Shown here: one piece after another, positions 1 to 8,852 of the stretch | Layout of the letters: the number at the start of each line of letters is the position of its first letter | Numbering within the stretch: the first letter of the stretch is position 1 | Source: Methylobacterium tardum | Lineage (GTDB): Bacteria; Pseudomonadota; Alphaproteobacteria; Rhizobiales; Beijerinckiaceae | Reading direction: 5' to 3' | DNA: 64,000 nucleotides | Assembly (NCBI RefSeq): GCF_023546765.1 | Contig: NZ_CP097484.1 | Location: 6,258,001-6,322,000 of the forward strand | The notes under the pieces: model-generated | Seen by the model: the letters and a program-made list of their open reading frames with translations, nothing else | Databases searched by the model: none | What the model was told of the DNA's origin: nothing | Made by a program: the position numbers and the translations under genes

Positions 1-1619
1 GGTTGATCACGCCGGCGATGTGGCCCGAGCCCGCGAGCACGAAATCGACCTTGCCGCCGAAGGCCTTCGAGCCCTCGAACACCGAGAGGGCCGGCGCGAT
101 GTGGTCCTCGCGGGTGGCGAGGTTGAAGATCGGCACCTGCACCTTCTTGAGGTCGAGGCGGACGTTGCCGAGCACCATCCGGCCCTGCGCCAGCGTGTTG
201 TTGAGGTAGCAGTTGCGCAGATAGAAGGAGTGATTGGCCGCCGGCATCCGGGTGGCGTCCGAGTTCCAGTACAGCAGATCGAAGGCCGAGGGCGTCTTGC
301 CCTTGATGTAGTTGTTCACGACGTAGGGCCAGATCAGGTCGTTCGGCCGAAGCATGTTGAAGGCGTTGGCCATCCGGGTGCCCTCCAGATAGCCCTGGCC
401 GGCCATGCGGGCTTCGATCTGGCGGATCTGCTCCTCGTCGGCGAAGACCTTCAGGTCGCCCGCATGGGTGAAGTCGACCTGGGTGGTGAGCAGCGTCGCG
501 CTCTTGATCCGCCGGTTGCCCGTGGCCGCCTGCATGGCCAGCGTCACGGCGAGCAGGGTGCCGCCGACGCAGTAGCCGGCCGCCGTGACCTCGGTCTCGC
601 CGGTGGCGACGCCGATCGCGTCGATGGCCGCCTCGATCCCCTCGCGCATGTAGGATTCGAAATCCTTGTCGGCGTGGCGCAGAATCCGGATTTACCCAGG
701 AGATGCAGAAGACCGTCAGCCCCTGATCGACCATCCACTTGAAGAAGCTCTTCTGGGGGTTGAGATCCAGGATGTAGAACTTGTTGATCCAGGGCGGCAC
801 CATCAGGAACGGGCGCTTCAGCACGGTCTCGGTTGTGGGCGCGTACTGGATCAGCTCGATCAGGTCGTTGCGGAACACCACCTCGCCGGGGGTGACCGCC
901 ATGTTGCGGCCGACCTCGAACCCGCTCGGGTCGGTCTGACGCACGCGCAGCTGCCCGCCGCCGGACTCCAGATCCTCCTCGTACATCTTCAGCCCGCGGA
1001 CGAGGTTGGCGCCGTTCTCCTGCAGAGTGTGGCGGATCAGCTCCGGATTGGTCGGCAGGAAGTTCGAGGGCGAGAGCATGCTGGTGAGCTGGCGCAGGTA
1101 GAATTGCGCCTTGTGGCGCGTATGCGCGTCGAGACCCTCGGCCTCGTCGACGAGGCTCTCGGCCCAGCGGGTGGCGAGCAGGTAAGCTTGCTTGATGAAG
1201 TCGAAATACGGGTTGGTTGACCACTCGGCATGGGCGAAGCGCGCGTCCCGGGACTCGGGGAGCGCCACTGGATCGGCCGGCTGGCCCTGCAGGCGCAGGT
1301 AGGTCGAGCCCCACAGCGTCAGGAAGGCCTGCGACAGACGGGCCTGCGCCGCGGCGCTCCGCTTCGGATCGGCGAGCCAGGTCTCGACCACCTGTCCCAG
1401 GACCTTGGCCGCATCGCTCAGCTCGTCGCCGGGGCCGCCGGCCTGGGTCTCGGGCTTGAGGAGGCGGCCGACGTTGCGGCCCATCGCCTCCACGAACTGA
1501 CCCGCATTGCGGGTCAGTGCCTCGATATCCGGAAGCGGGGCCTTAATCCCGTCCGGCATCGCACCGTTTGAGACCGACTTCGGAGGTGCGGTCCGATCCG
1601 GCGCCTGCGGGCTCGTCAA
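1..1619 (-). CDS. phaC: Class I-type poly(3-hydroxyalkanoate) synthase PhaC, 3' end cut by window edge, one internal frameshift
   Basis: Polymerises (R)-3-hydroxyacyl-CoA into PHA at the granule surface. The minus strand reads from an N-terminal PhaC region ([20 protein letters not shown]) through the lipase-like box GYCVGG with nucleophile Cys at about 569-571, to REDHIAP (Asp at about 104-106) and SGHIAG (His at about 20-22), so the triad is present. After SWVNPD one extra base at about 683 (a T pair) changes frame; [13 protein letters not shown] continues in the next frame. No standard-frame protein is complete as sequenced. Start chosen: TTG at 1619, five bases after a strong GGGAGG site; an ATG at 1559 is the alternative. 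The gene runs off the left edge just after the catalytic His. Family identity is near certain. Whether the frameshift is real is unknown. Confidence 0.93.
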   Translation of the reverse strand, partial: MTSPQAPDRTAPPKSVSNGAMPDGIKAPLPDIEALTRNAGQFVEAMGRNVGRLLKPETQAGGPGDELSDAAKVLGQVVETWLADPKRSAAAQARLSQAFLTLWGSTYLRLQGQPADPVALPESRDARFAHAEWSTNPYFDFIKQAYLLATRWAESLVDEAEGLDAHTRHKAQFYLRQLTSMLSPSNFLPTNPELIRHTLQENGANLVRGLKMYEEDLESGGGQLRVRQTDPSGFEVGRNMAVTPGEVVFRNDLIELIQYAPTTETVLKRPFLMVPPWINKFYILDLNPQKSFFKWMVDQGLTVFCISWVNPDSAPRRQGFRILHARGDRGGHRRDRRRHRRDRGHGGRLLRRRHPARRDAGHAGGHGQPADQERDAAHHPGRLHPCGRPEGLRRRGADPPDRSPHGRPGLSGGHPDGQRLQHASAERPDLALRREQLHQGQDALGLRSAVLELGRHPDAGGQSLLLSAQLLPQQHAGAGPDGARQRPPRPQEGAGADLQPRHPRGPHRAGPLGVRGLEGLRRQGRFRARGLGPHRRRDQ

Positions 1620-1811
1620 GCGTGCCTCCCTGTGTTTGGTCTGTCGGCCCGATGGCGCGGGCCTCGTTTCCGACAAAATAAGGAGCGAGCCAGAGGTTTC
1701 GCCAGCCCGGCTCCCGACGTCGCCGAAACATCCGGCCGATCTTCTCATGGGCATGTGACGATGGAGCGCGCCAATTTGAACCCCGTCGCGCGTGCGCATC
1801 GCGGTGCCGCG

Positions 1812-2160
1812 ATGCGTCGGATCGCCGGTGCGGCCGTCGTGGCGTTCCTGGCGGGATCGCTGGCGTCCTGCTCGGGCGACGTCGTACGCTCCCTGGCCTC
1901 CGATGCAGGCTACGGGCCACGGATGGTCGCCGCGCCAGACTTCGTCGCGGAGTCCCGCAGCAAGGAGCAGCCCGACTTCATGCCGGTGGGCGTCGATGCG
2001 CCGAAGCGCCCGGTCCGGGCAAAGTCGGTCACCGGTCAGAAGGCCCTGGAGGCGGAGCTGGAGGGCGCCCGCGGGCGCAACGAGGCGCGGGCGCGCCGCC
2101 GCGAGTGCCGGCCAAGGCGCTGCGGCCACGATCAAGCCGGCCCCGGCGCCTCCGCAATAG
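1812..2160 (+). CDS. Small lipoprotein, probable frameshift near the C-terminus
   Basis: Predicted lipoprotein of unknown function. The N-terminus MRRIAGAAVVAFLAGSLASC is a classical lipoprotein signal with lipobox LASC, followed by a short soluble segment (SGDVVRSLASDAGYGPRM) and a Lys/Glu/Arg-rich tail. An in-frame ATG at 1761 would add 17 polar residues; the chosen ATG gives a normal-length signal peptide, although neither has a clear ribosome site. After LEGARGRNEA (about 2085-2100, a GC-only run) the frame switches: in the neighbouring frame the tail ends naturally as GAAATIKPAPAPPQ and a TAG. The unswitched frame would run on into the aminotransferase gene, which is unlikely. It is divergent from phaC, with about 190 bases between them. 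Confidence 0.6.
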
Positions 2161-2257
2161 CAACGCTTTTGTGGGTCGGCGACGGCGCGCAAATCTGCTA
2201 CGGCAGATGGTTCGCGCGACCGGCACAGACGAGAGACGCCAGATTCGGGACGCGCCG

Positions 2258-3487
2258 ATGGACACGCCCATGACCGACTTCCACCGCATCAAGCGACTGC
2301 CGCCCTACGTCTTCGAGCAGGTCAACCGGATCAAGGCCGCCGCCCGAGCGCAGGGCGCCGACATCATCGACCTCGGCATGGGCAATCCGGATCTGGACGC
2401 GCCGAAGCACGTCATCGCCAAGCTGTGCGAGACGGCGGGGCGGCCGCGCACCGACCGCTACTCGGCCTCGAAGGGCATCGCGGGCCTCCGCCGGGCGCAG
2501 GCCGGCTATTACCAGCGCCGCTTCGGCGTGAGCCTCAACCCCGACACGCAGGTCGTGGCGACCCTGGGCTCCAAGGAAGGCTTCGCCAACATGGCCCAGG
2601 CGATCACCGCCCCCGGTGACGTCGTGCTGGTCCCGAATCCGAGCTATCCGATCCACGCCTTCGGCTTCCTGATGGCCGGCGGCGTGATCCGCTCCGTGCC
2701 GGCCGAACCGACCCCGGCGATGTTCCCGGCGCTCGAGCGGGCCATGCGCCACTCGATCCCGAAGCCGGTGGCCCTGGTAGTCTGCTACCCGTCGAACCCC
2801 ACCGCCTACGTGGCGAGCCTCGACTTCTACAAGGACCTCGTCGCCTTCGCGAAGCAGCACGAGCTGATCCTGCTGTCGGACCTCGCCTACGCGGAGGTCT
2901 ATTTCGACGGGAACCCGCCGCCTTCGGTGCTGCAGGTGCCGGGCGCGATCGACTGCACGGTGGAGTTCACCTCGCTATCGAAAACCTACTCGATGGCCGG
3001 CTGGCGCATGGGCTTCGCGGTGGGCAACGAGCGCCTGCTCGCGGCGCTGACCCGGGTGAAATCCTACCTCGATTACGGTGCTTTCACGCCGATCCAGGTC
3101 GCCGCCACCGCCGCCCTCAACGGGCCGGACGACTGCATCAACGAGATGCGCGGCACCTACCGGAAGCGGCGCGATGCACTGGTGGAATCTTTCGGCAAGG
3201 CCGGCTGGACCATCCCGTCGCCGGCCGCTTCGATGTTCGCCTGGGTTCCGATCCCGGAACGCTATCGGGAGATGGGCAGTCTCGAATTCTCCAAGCTGCT
3301 CTTGGAAAAATCCGACGTGGCGGTGGCGCCCGGCATCGGCTTCGGCGAGTTCGGCGACGAGTACGTCCGCATCGCGCTGGTGGAGAACGAGCAGCGCATC
3401 CGGCAGGCGGCCCGCAACGTCCGTCGCTTCTTCGACGGCGGCGACAAGACCCTGCACAACGTCGTGCCAATGGCCCGCGTCGGCTGA
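2258..3487 (+). CDS. Class I/II PLP-dependent aminotransferase (AlaC / LL-DAP-aminotransferase-like)
   Basis: Cytosolic fold-type I aminotransferase of 409 residues, normal length for the family. It opens with the helix RIKRLPPYVFEQVNRIKAAA, and IIDLGMGNPDLD is the typical substrate-binding loop. CYPSNPTAY matches the NPT/S segment, LSDLAYAEVYFDG the Asp/Tyr cofactor-binding segment, and SLSKTYSMAGWRMGF contains the Schiff-base Lys. The pattern is closest to the alanine/valine transaminase AlaC and annotated LL-diaminopimelate aminotransferases. The amino-acid substrate cannot be fixed from sequence. Start is ATG at 2258, with an equally possible in-frame ATG at 2270; no strong ribosome site separates them. 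In many alphaproteobacteria this gene precedes homoserine dehydrogenase, but not here. Confidence 0.85.
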   Translation: MDTPMTDFHRIKRLPPYVFEQVNRIKAAARAQGADIIDLGMGNPDLDAPKHVIAKLCETAGRPRTDRYSASKGIAGLRRAQAGYYQRRFGVSLNPDTQVVATLGSKEGFANMAQAITAPGDVVLVPNPSYPIHAFGFLMAGGVIRSVPAEPTPAMFPALERAMRHSIPKPVALVVCYPSNPTAYVASLDFYKDLVAFAKQHELILLSDLAYAEVYFDGNPPPSVLQVPGAIDCTVEFTSLSKTYSMAGWRMGFAVGNERLLAALTRVKSYLDYGAFTPIQVAATAALNGPDDCINEMRGTYRKRRDALVESFGKAGWTIPSPAASMFAWVPIPERYREMGSLEFSKLLLEKSDVAVAPGIGFGEFGDEYVRIALVENEQRIRQAARNVRRFFDGGDKTLHNVVPMARVG

Positions 3488-4100
3488 GGCGCGGCCCGGC
3501 GAACCGGGATCCGGTTCGTTACCAGCCAGCGCGGTGTCCCAAGATCCGGAGCCGCCGCGCAGCTTCGCCCCAGAGCGCTTATGAGGTGGGTCTGGCACCC
3601 GGATCCGAAGATACGGCACGCAATTCGCTGGTACTATCGAATGGGTCGCCGCGTATGGATCCACGAAGTATTGGCGTTTATATTCGTCGACCGCGCTCGA
3701 TCTGACGGCCGAACAGTCTTCGATCATCTTGGCGCGGCACACGACCACGAGGAAGAGGCTTCCAGTGCGGCCCGTTCGCCGAAGCCTCACCTGGTCGGAG
3801 CTACGATGCACGGCACTGTTGGTGCCCCTTAACCAAAGGCCACGTTCTGCCAAGCTCGTCCAGCTCGCGCCCCTAAGTGTGTAGCGGATCGGCGCGTCCG
3901 CAGACGAAAATGTAGGCCCGCTTTATCCGGCGGCCATATCAAGATCGCACCGGCTGATTTCCATCCATGGAACCCGGCCAGAGAGTCCGGCCTGGGTATG
4001 AGTTTCGCGATCGAAGCGGCGACGTCAGCCCCGGTTGCGATTGACGGGCCCTGTGGTCTCGGGAGGCGTGCCAGGGCCCGCCTCCTTCAGGGCTCGTCGG
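3488..4100. other. Intergenic region without a recognisable gene
   Basis: About 600 bases between the aminotransferase gene and a minus-strand lipoprotein gene. Short open frames on both strands have no recognisable domain, signal peptide or ribosome site, and local GC is lower than in flanking coding DNA. No tRNA or clear terminator was seen. Confidence 0.5.
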
Positions 4101-4274
4101 CTACGGCTTGTTGGCTGGAGCCGGATTTGTCGTCGTCGTCGTCGGCGACGCGGGGTTTGCCGGCGCAGTGCTGGCAGAAGGCGGAGGAGGCGCGGGATTC
4201 TCAGCCTTCTTCTCGTCTTTGCAAGCCGTGAGCGCGAGCAAGCCGACGAGCGGCAGCAGATAGCGAATACGCAT
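4101..4274 (-). CDS. Small Pro/Thr-rich lipoprotein
   Basis: A 57-residue predicted lipoprotein. MRIRYLLPLVGLLALTACKD is a short signal with lipobox LTAC (Cys at about 18). The rest is a charged patch (KDEKKAE) and a low-complexity tail of Pro, Ala, Ser and Thr including a run of five Thr. Start is supported by AGAGGA six to seven bases upstream of ATG. Such tails are typical of small envelope lipoproteins with no enzymatic domain; function unknown. Confidence 0.6.
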   Translation of the reverse strand: MRIRYLLPLVGLLALTACKDEKKAENPAPPPPSASTAPANPASPTTTTTNPAPANKP

Positions 4275-4354
4275 GGGCGTTCCTCTTGTTTGGCCAGTGT
4301 AGGCGGTGAGGAACGTCATCCGACCGCTATTCGATCCGCCGCGCCGCGTGTCGT

Positions 4355-4567
4355 TCACTGCTTCTCTGCAGCCAGGACCGCCGCCACGATCGCGTTGGCG
4401 TGTCCATGACCCATCCCGTGTTCGGTCTTCAACATCGCGACCAGGTCCATGTGCTTGGCCGGAAGCTTGTCGCGCACGCGTTGCAGCCACTCGCCGATGG
4501 GGCGCCCGTAGGTCTTCTCGATGGATGGGAAGTACGACGCCGGTCCCTTGGCGGCTTCAGCAGACAC
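4355..4567 (-). CDS. DUF4287-type small protein
   Basis: About 70 residues. The core SYFPSIEKTYGRPIGEW, then KHMDLVAMLKTEHGMGHGHA, is the pattern of the DUF4287 family: a small helical protein with a conserved EHGMGHGHANA segment, function unknown. Start is GTG at 4567, nine bases after GGAGG, giving an N-terminus (SAEAAKGPASYFPS) like other family members. A longer GTG start at 4636 and an ATG that abuts the ribosome site are less convincing. It shares orientation with the downstream lipoprotein gene, 80 bases away. Confidence 0.75.
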   Translation of the reverse strand: MSAEAAKGPASYFPSIEKTYGRPIGEWLQRVRDKLPAKHMDLVAMLKTEHGMGHGHANAIVAAVLAAEKQ

Positions 4568-4897
4568 GGCGAGCATCCTCCGGACGGTGGCGTCGGACGG
4601 CGGTTCGATCCTGCGGCCGTTCACAGCGCGAGGCACTTTACCGGTTGATGCAGGTCGCGCGTCAAGACCCGCTCGGAGGCAGACCGTCGCCGGAAAATTC
4701 GTCTGCCAATCAGATCCGGTGCGGCCGACACGGCCGCGTCCCAGGCCGCCGACTTCGCCACCGGTGGTCCGGTCCGGATTGTTGCCGCGGGGCGACAGGC
4801 TCCGCCAAAGGCATCCAGGCCCCGCGCCGACGCTTGTCAGGGCGGATCGCGATGGCCAGGGTCAGCTGCGGGGGTCTTCCCGCGTCCCGAGAGCCGC
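4568..4897. other. Intergenic region, nothing recognised
   Basis: Divergent spacer between the DUF4287 gene and a plus-strand lipoprotein gene. No gene, structured RNA, terminator or repeat could be supported. Confidence 0.4.
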
Positions 4898-5110
4898 ATG
4901 CGCCGCCTGAACCTGATCGCCGCCCTGCTGCTTGCCGCCGCGGCCTCGGCCTGCGCGCCGAACCCGATCATCGCCCGTGATCCGGTGCCCGCCCCGGGGC
5001 CGGCGGACGTGTACGCGTGCGACTCGAAGCCGTTGCCGCTCAACACCTTCATGACGGATTGCCGTCCCGTGCCGGCGAGCCCGCAGGTGGTCCTGCGCGC
5101 CCGCGGCTGA
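4898..5110 (+). CDS. Small lipoprotein
   Basis: A 70-residue predicted lipoprotein. MRRLNLIAALLLAAAASAC is an n-region of two Arg, a hydrophobic core and lipobox ASAC. The mature part has two further Cys (YACDSK and MTDCRP), which could form a disulfide in the periplasm. No family recognised. Weak purine-rich ribosome site (GAGAGCCGC) before ATG. Confidence 0.6.
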   Translation: MRRLNLIAALLLAAAASACAPNPIIARDPVPAPGPADVYACDSKPLPLNTFMTDCRPVPASPQVVLRARG

Positions 5111-5224
5111 TCCGGTCCGGCGTTTCGGTAACCGGTCGGCTCGGACAGGCCGGACAATCCGCCCGCGATCAGCTAGAGTGTAGGCCAGTTGCCGGCCCGG
5201 CCGGCCCCCGTGACGGAGCATCGC

Positions 5225-5584
5225 GTGAGCACCAAGACCCTGATCCTCGCCGGACTGCTCGCCCTCGGGGCGGGGCAGGGCGCCTCCGCGTCGGACGCGA
5301 CCTACCCGACCGCGCCCTACCAGCCGCGGGCCTTCGTGTTCACCGCCCCGAACGGTCCGACGGTCCTCCGGACGGAGGGCTGCTGCCAGGTGATCGTGCC
5401 GCCGGGACGCCCTGACCTCGCCGTCCCGCCGGTGCCGGTGGCGGAGGTGATGAACGGCGGCGGCTTCGGCTATACCGGTTTCGACTATTTCAGCGACCAG
5501 ATCACCGAAGGCCGCTTCGGCGCGCGCAAGCGTCCGAAGGAGTACGTGATCGCGCCCGCCTACATCATCCCGCCGCGGTACTGA
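5225..5584 (+). CDS. Exported protein of unknown function
   Basis: A 119-residue protein with a clear Sec signal (MSTKTLILAGLLALGAGQGASAS), cleaved after ASA. The mature part is rich in Pro, Tyr and Gly, with a CC pair (EGCCQVIVPPGRPD) and C-terminal tyrosines (EYVIAPAYIIPPRY). Start is GTG at 5225 with GGAG six bases upstream; upstream in-frame codons would put charged residues before the signal. Probably periplasmic or surface-associated; no domain recognised. It precedes prfB by about 200 bases on the same strand and is probably a separate unit. Confidence 0.65.
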   Translation: MSTKTLILAGLLALGAGQGASASDATYPTAPYQPRAFVFTAPNGPTVLRTEGCCQVIVPPGRPDLAVPPVPVAEVMNGGGFGYTGFDYFSDQITEGRFGARKRPKEYVIAPAYIIPPRY

Positions 5585-5780
5585 GCCGCCACGAGGCGCC
5601 GGCGGGACGCGAAATACGCCCGGGCGTCTCAGGTCGGCGCGCGGATGTCCCTTCGAACGGGCACCCACCCGTGGTGACGGCGACGCGGGGCCGGCGGCGT
5701 TTACAGGCCGCGCCCCGGGGGCTATCACCCCGGCCCGACACGAACCATCTCTCTCCTGCACCTCATTCCCGAAAAACCAG

Positions 5781-6909
5781 ATGCGCGCCGAGATCGAGCA
5801 AGCCTCGGATGCCGCCAAGCAGTCTATAGGGCTGCTGAGGAGGCATCTTTGACTGGGACACAGTCGATAAACGCCTCGCGGAGCTGAACGCAGCCTCCGA
5901 GGATCCCGACCTCTGGAACGATGCCGAGGCCGCCCAGAAGGTCATGCGCGAGCGCCAGCAGCTCGACGAGGCCGTCACGGCGATCAAGAAGCTCGAGCGC
6001 GACCTCGAGGATGGCGCGACGCTGATCGAACTCGGCGAGATGGAGGGCGACGAATCCTCGATCCGCGAGGGCGAGGCCGCGATCCTGGCCGTCGAGAAGG
6101 AGGCCGCGAGCCGGCAGGTCGAGACCCTGCTGTCCGGCGAGGCCGACGGGTTCGACACCTATCTCGAGGTCCACGCCGGCGCCGGCGGCACCGAGAGCCA
6201 GGACTGGGCCAACATGCTCCAGCGCATGTACGCCCGCTGGGCCGAGCGCCGGAAGTACAAGGTCGAGGTCGCCGAGATGACCGACGGCGAGGAGGCCGGG
6301 ATCAAGGGCGCCACGCTCCTGATCAAGGGCCACAACGCCTATGGCTGGCTCAAGACCGAGTCCGGCGTGCACCGCCTGGTGCGGATCTCGCCCTACGATT
6401 CCAGCGCCCGGCGGCACACCAGCTTTGCCAGCGTCTGGGTCTACCCGGTGATCGGCGACCGGATCGAGATCGAGATCAAGGAATCCGATTGCCGGATCGA
6501 CACCTACCGGTCGTCCGGCGCCGGCGGCCAGCACGTCAACACCACCGACTCGGCGGTGCGCATCACCCACAATCCCACCGGGATCGTGGTGGCGTGCCAG
6601 CAGGAGCGCTCGCAGCACAAGAACCGGGCGACCGCCTGGAACATGCTGCGTGCCCGCCTGTACGAGCTGGAGCTGAAGAAGCGCGAGGAGAAGGCCAACG
6701 CCGAGGCCGCCGCCAAGACGGATATCGGCTGGGGCCACCAGATCCGGTCCTACGTGCTGCAGCCGTACCAGCTGGTGAAGGACCTGCGCACCGGCACCCA
6801 GTCCACCGATCCGGACGAGGTACTCGACGGCGATCTCGACCCGTTCATGGAGGCCTCGCTCGCGCAGCGGGTCTATGGCGGCGGCGAGGCGGTCGAGGAT
6901 ATCGACTGA
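5781..6909 (+). CDS. prfB: Peptide chain release factor 2 (RF2), expressed through a programmed +1 frameshift
   Basis: Class I release factor that reads UGA and UAA and triggers peptidyl-tRNA hydrolysis on the ribosome. The short first frame encodes 23 residues (from [15 protein letters not shown]) and stops at an in-frame TGA at 5850. A +1 shift continues with [13 protein letters not shown] to give about 375 residues, the normal RF2 length. The peptidyl-transferase GGQ loop is seen as [10 protein letters not shown]. The anticodon-like SPF motif of RF2 appears as [10 protein letters not shown]. Start is the ATG that places the slippery site at codon 23-24, as in other bacteria. Expression is expected to be autoregulated by RF2 level. 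This is not a broken gene. Confidence 0.97.
5838..5853 (+). promoter_or_regulatory. prfB programmed +1 frameshift site
   Basis: AGGAGG (internal Shine-Dalgarno-like element) is followed three bases later by CTTTGAC. Leu-tRNA on CTT slips one base when RF2 is scarce and termination at TGA is slow, so decoding resumes at GAC. Spacing and bases match the canonical bacterial prfB recoding site. Confidence 0.95.
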
Positions 6910-6930
6910 GCCGGCGGCGGGGCTGCCTGC

Positions 6931-7022
6931 CGTCATCACGAGCGCAGCGAAGTGACCCAGGGTAGCGCGCCGTCGATCGGCGTAGCGCTATCTGGATTGC
7001 TTCGCTCCGCTCGCAAAGACGG
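6931..7022. repeat. Palindromic intergenic repeat (REP-like)
   Basis: The two 30-base ends are imperfect inverted copies: CGTCATCACGAGCGCAGCGA on the left and a matching GCTTCGCTCCGCTCGCAAAG on the right, with an inner TAGCGC/GCGCTA pair. It lies between convergent prfB and ggt, where it may also act as a bidirectional terminator. Elements of this GAGCG-AGCGAAG type are common in rhizobial and Methylobacterium intergenic DNA. Confidence 0.7.
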
Positions 7023-7095
7023 TGGTGCTGATGAAAGCCCACCGTTGCTGGTACCAGAGTATGAGGGCGGGCAACGCCCAGCCCTCACACGCCTC

Positions 7096-8697
7096 TCAAT
7101 ACCCCAGCGCCGCACCATCCTTGCGCGGGTCCGAGCCGGCCGCCAGCGTGCCGGCCTTGCGGTCGATCCAGATGACCTGCCCGCCGCCGAGCGGCAGGGG
7201 CGCCCGGATCGCCGGGTGGCCGCGCTCGATCAGCCCCGCCATCACGGCGTCGGGGATACCGCCCTCGACCTCCAGGGTCCCGCCATAGGCGAAGCTGCGT
7301 GGGGCATCGAGGGCCTCCTGCACGTCGAACCCCCGGTCGAGGAGGCCGGAGAGCAGCTCGACATGGCCCATGGCCTGGTAATGCCCGCCCATCACGCCGA
7401 ACGGCGCGACCGCCTGCCCGTCCTTCATCAGCATGCCGGGGATGATCGTGTGCATCGGCCGCTTGCCCGGGCCGACGCTGTTCGGATGGCCGCCCTCCGT
7501 GCGGAACGACAGACCGCGGTTGTGCAGCAGCACGCCGCTCTCGGGCGCCAGGATGCCGGAGCCGAAGCCCTGAAAGATCGAGTTGATCAGCGATAGCGCG
7601 TTGCCGTCGCGGTCGACCACGCAGAGATAGACCGTGTCCTTGTGGGCGCGGCCCTCGGCGACTTCCCGGGCGATCTCGGGATAGATCTCAGGCTCGCGGG
7701 CGCGGCCCATGTCGATCGCCCCGTGGGCGGCGGCTTTCCAGGCGTCGGAGAGCAGGTGTTCCACCGGCACATTGGCGAGGGCGGCGTCCCCGAACAGGAC
7801 GTCGCGGTGGTGGTAGCCCTGCTTGCACACCTCGGCGAAGAGATGGAGCCGGTCGAGCTCCGAGAGAGCTCCGACATCGTAATGCGAGAGCACGTTCAGC
7901 ATCATCAGCGCCGCCAGACCCTGGCCGGCGGGCGGGCACTCGTACACATCGTAGCCGCGGTAGCGGGTCGAGACCGGCGTGACGATGTCGGGCCGGGCGG
8001 CGGCGAAGTCGTCCAGGGTGTGCAGGCCGCCGAGGGCATTCAGCCGGCTGACCATGTCTTTGGCGACCGGTCCCGTGTAGAAGGCACGCGCACCCGCCTC
8101 CGCGATCTTTCGGAGCGTCGCCGCGAGTTTCGGCAGGCGGACGACGCTGCCGATCACCGGCGGTTTCCCGCCGGGCAGGTAGGTCTCGGCGGCATGTGGG
8201 TCCGCGGCGACGCGCTCGGCGCCGCGCAGCCAGTCCCAGCCCACGCGCTGCTGGACGACGAACCCGTCCTCCGCGTAGCGGATCGCCGGCTGGAGCAGCT
8301 CGCCGAGGGAGCGGGTGCCGTGCTCGCGCACCAGTAGCTCCCAGGCCGCGACCGCGCCCGGCACCGTGACGGCGTGCGGGGAGGTCGGCGTGATCGCGAC
8401 GCCGTGCTCGGCGTACCAGTCGGGCGTGGCGGCGGCCGGCGCCCGGCCCGAGCCGTCGAGGGCGATCGGCTTGGTGGCGCCAGCGGGAGCGTAGAGGGCG
8501 AAGCAGTCGCCGCCGATCCCGGTCATCAGCGGATCGACCACGCATTGGACGGCGACCGCCGCGACGCCGGCATCGACGGCGTTGCCGCCTGCGCGCAGCA
8601 CCTCGATGGCGGCCAGCGTCGAGAGCGGGTGCGAGGTCGCGACGGCGGCGTTGGCGGCGTAGACCGGGGAGCGGCCGGGGGCGGAGAAGTCTCTCAC
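7096..8697 (-). CDS. ggt: Gamma-glutamyltransferase family protein, no signal peptide
   Basis: Ntn-hydrolase that removes or transfers gamma-glutamyl groups from glutathione and related peptides; made as a proenzyme that self-cleaves before a Thr. 533 residues, normal family length. Visible hallmarks are the N-terminal AAIEVLRAGGNAVDAGVA, GIGGDCFAL, the processing region AHKDTVYLCVVD with Thr as likely nucleophile, and GSGILAPESGVLLHNRG. The N-terminus MRDFSAPGRSPVYAANAAV has no signal peptide, unlike periplasmic GGTs, so a cytoplasmic role is inferred. It follows a five-gene peptide ABC importer on the same strand, with 155 bases and an inverted repeat between. Context suggests imported gamma-glutamyl peptides as substrate; cephalosporin-acylase-like activity is an alternative. 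Confidence 0.9.
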   Translation of the reverse strand: MRDFSAPGRSPVYAANAAVATSHPLSTLAAIEVLRAGGNAVDAGVAAVAVQCVVDPLMTGIGGDCFALYAPAGATKPIALDGSGRAPAAATPDWYAEHGVAITPTSPHAVTVPGAVAAWELLVREHGTRSLGELLQPAIRYAEDGFVVQQRVGWDWLRGAERVAADPHAAETYLPGGKPPVIGSVVRLPKLAATLRKIAEAGARAFYTGPVAKDMVSRLNALGGLHTLDDFAAARPDIVTPVSTRYRGYDVYECPPAGQGLAALMMLNVLSHYDVGALSELDRLHLFAEVCKQGYHHRDVLFGDAALANVPVEHLLSDAWKAAAHGAIDMGRAREPEIYPEIAREVAEGRAHKDTVYLCVVDRDGNALSLINSIFQGFGSGILAPESGVLLHNRGLSFRTEGGHPNSVGPGKRPMHTIIPGMLMKDGQAVAPFGVMGGHYQAMGHVELLSGLLDRGFDVQEALDAPRSFAYGGTLEVEGGIPDAVMAGLIERGHPAIRAPLPLGGGQVIWIDRKAGTLAAGSDPRKDGAALGY

Positions 8698-8734
8698 GGG
8701 ATGTCCTGTCGTTTCCTAGTCGTCCAGCGTTTCC

Positions 8735-8839
8735 CCTCCCCCTTGCGGGGAGGGGTTAGGGTTGGGGGTGGTTCATAAGGAACCGCTGAGCCGCATCTTG
8801 AACCACCCCCACCTCCGCCTCCTCCCCGCAAGGGGGAGG
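8735..8839. repeat. GC-rich long inverted repeat between ABC operon and ggt
   Basis: Outer arms CCTCCCCCTTGCGGGGAGG (8735-8753) and its exact reverse complement (8821-8839), inner arms GGGGGTGGTTCA and TGAACCACCCCC. The element can form a very stable hairpin in either strand's RNA. It is probably a dispersed intergenic element, and could attenuate transcription from the ABC genes into ggt. Confidence 0.8.
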
Positions 8840-8852
8840 AGAGGGGTGCGTC

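Noticed and set aside
3581..3832. Plus-strand open frame of about 83 codons
   Set aside because: No ribosome site, signal, domain or natural composition; not supported as a gene.
5781..5852. prfB in-frame TGA as evidence of a pseudogene
   Set aside because: The surrounding bases form the conserved programmed frameshift signal.
8735..8839. CRISPR or IS end as explanation of the inverted repeat
   Set aside because: Only one pair of arms, no spacers, no transposase and no target duplication seen.
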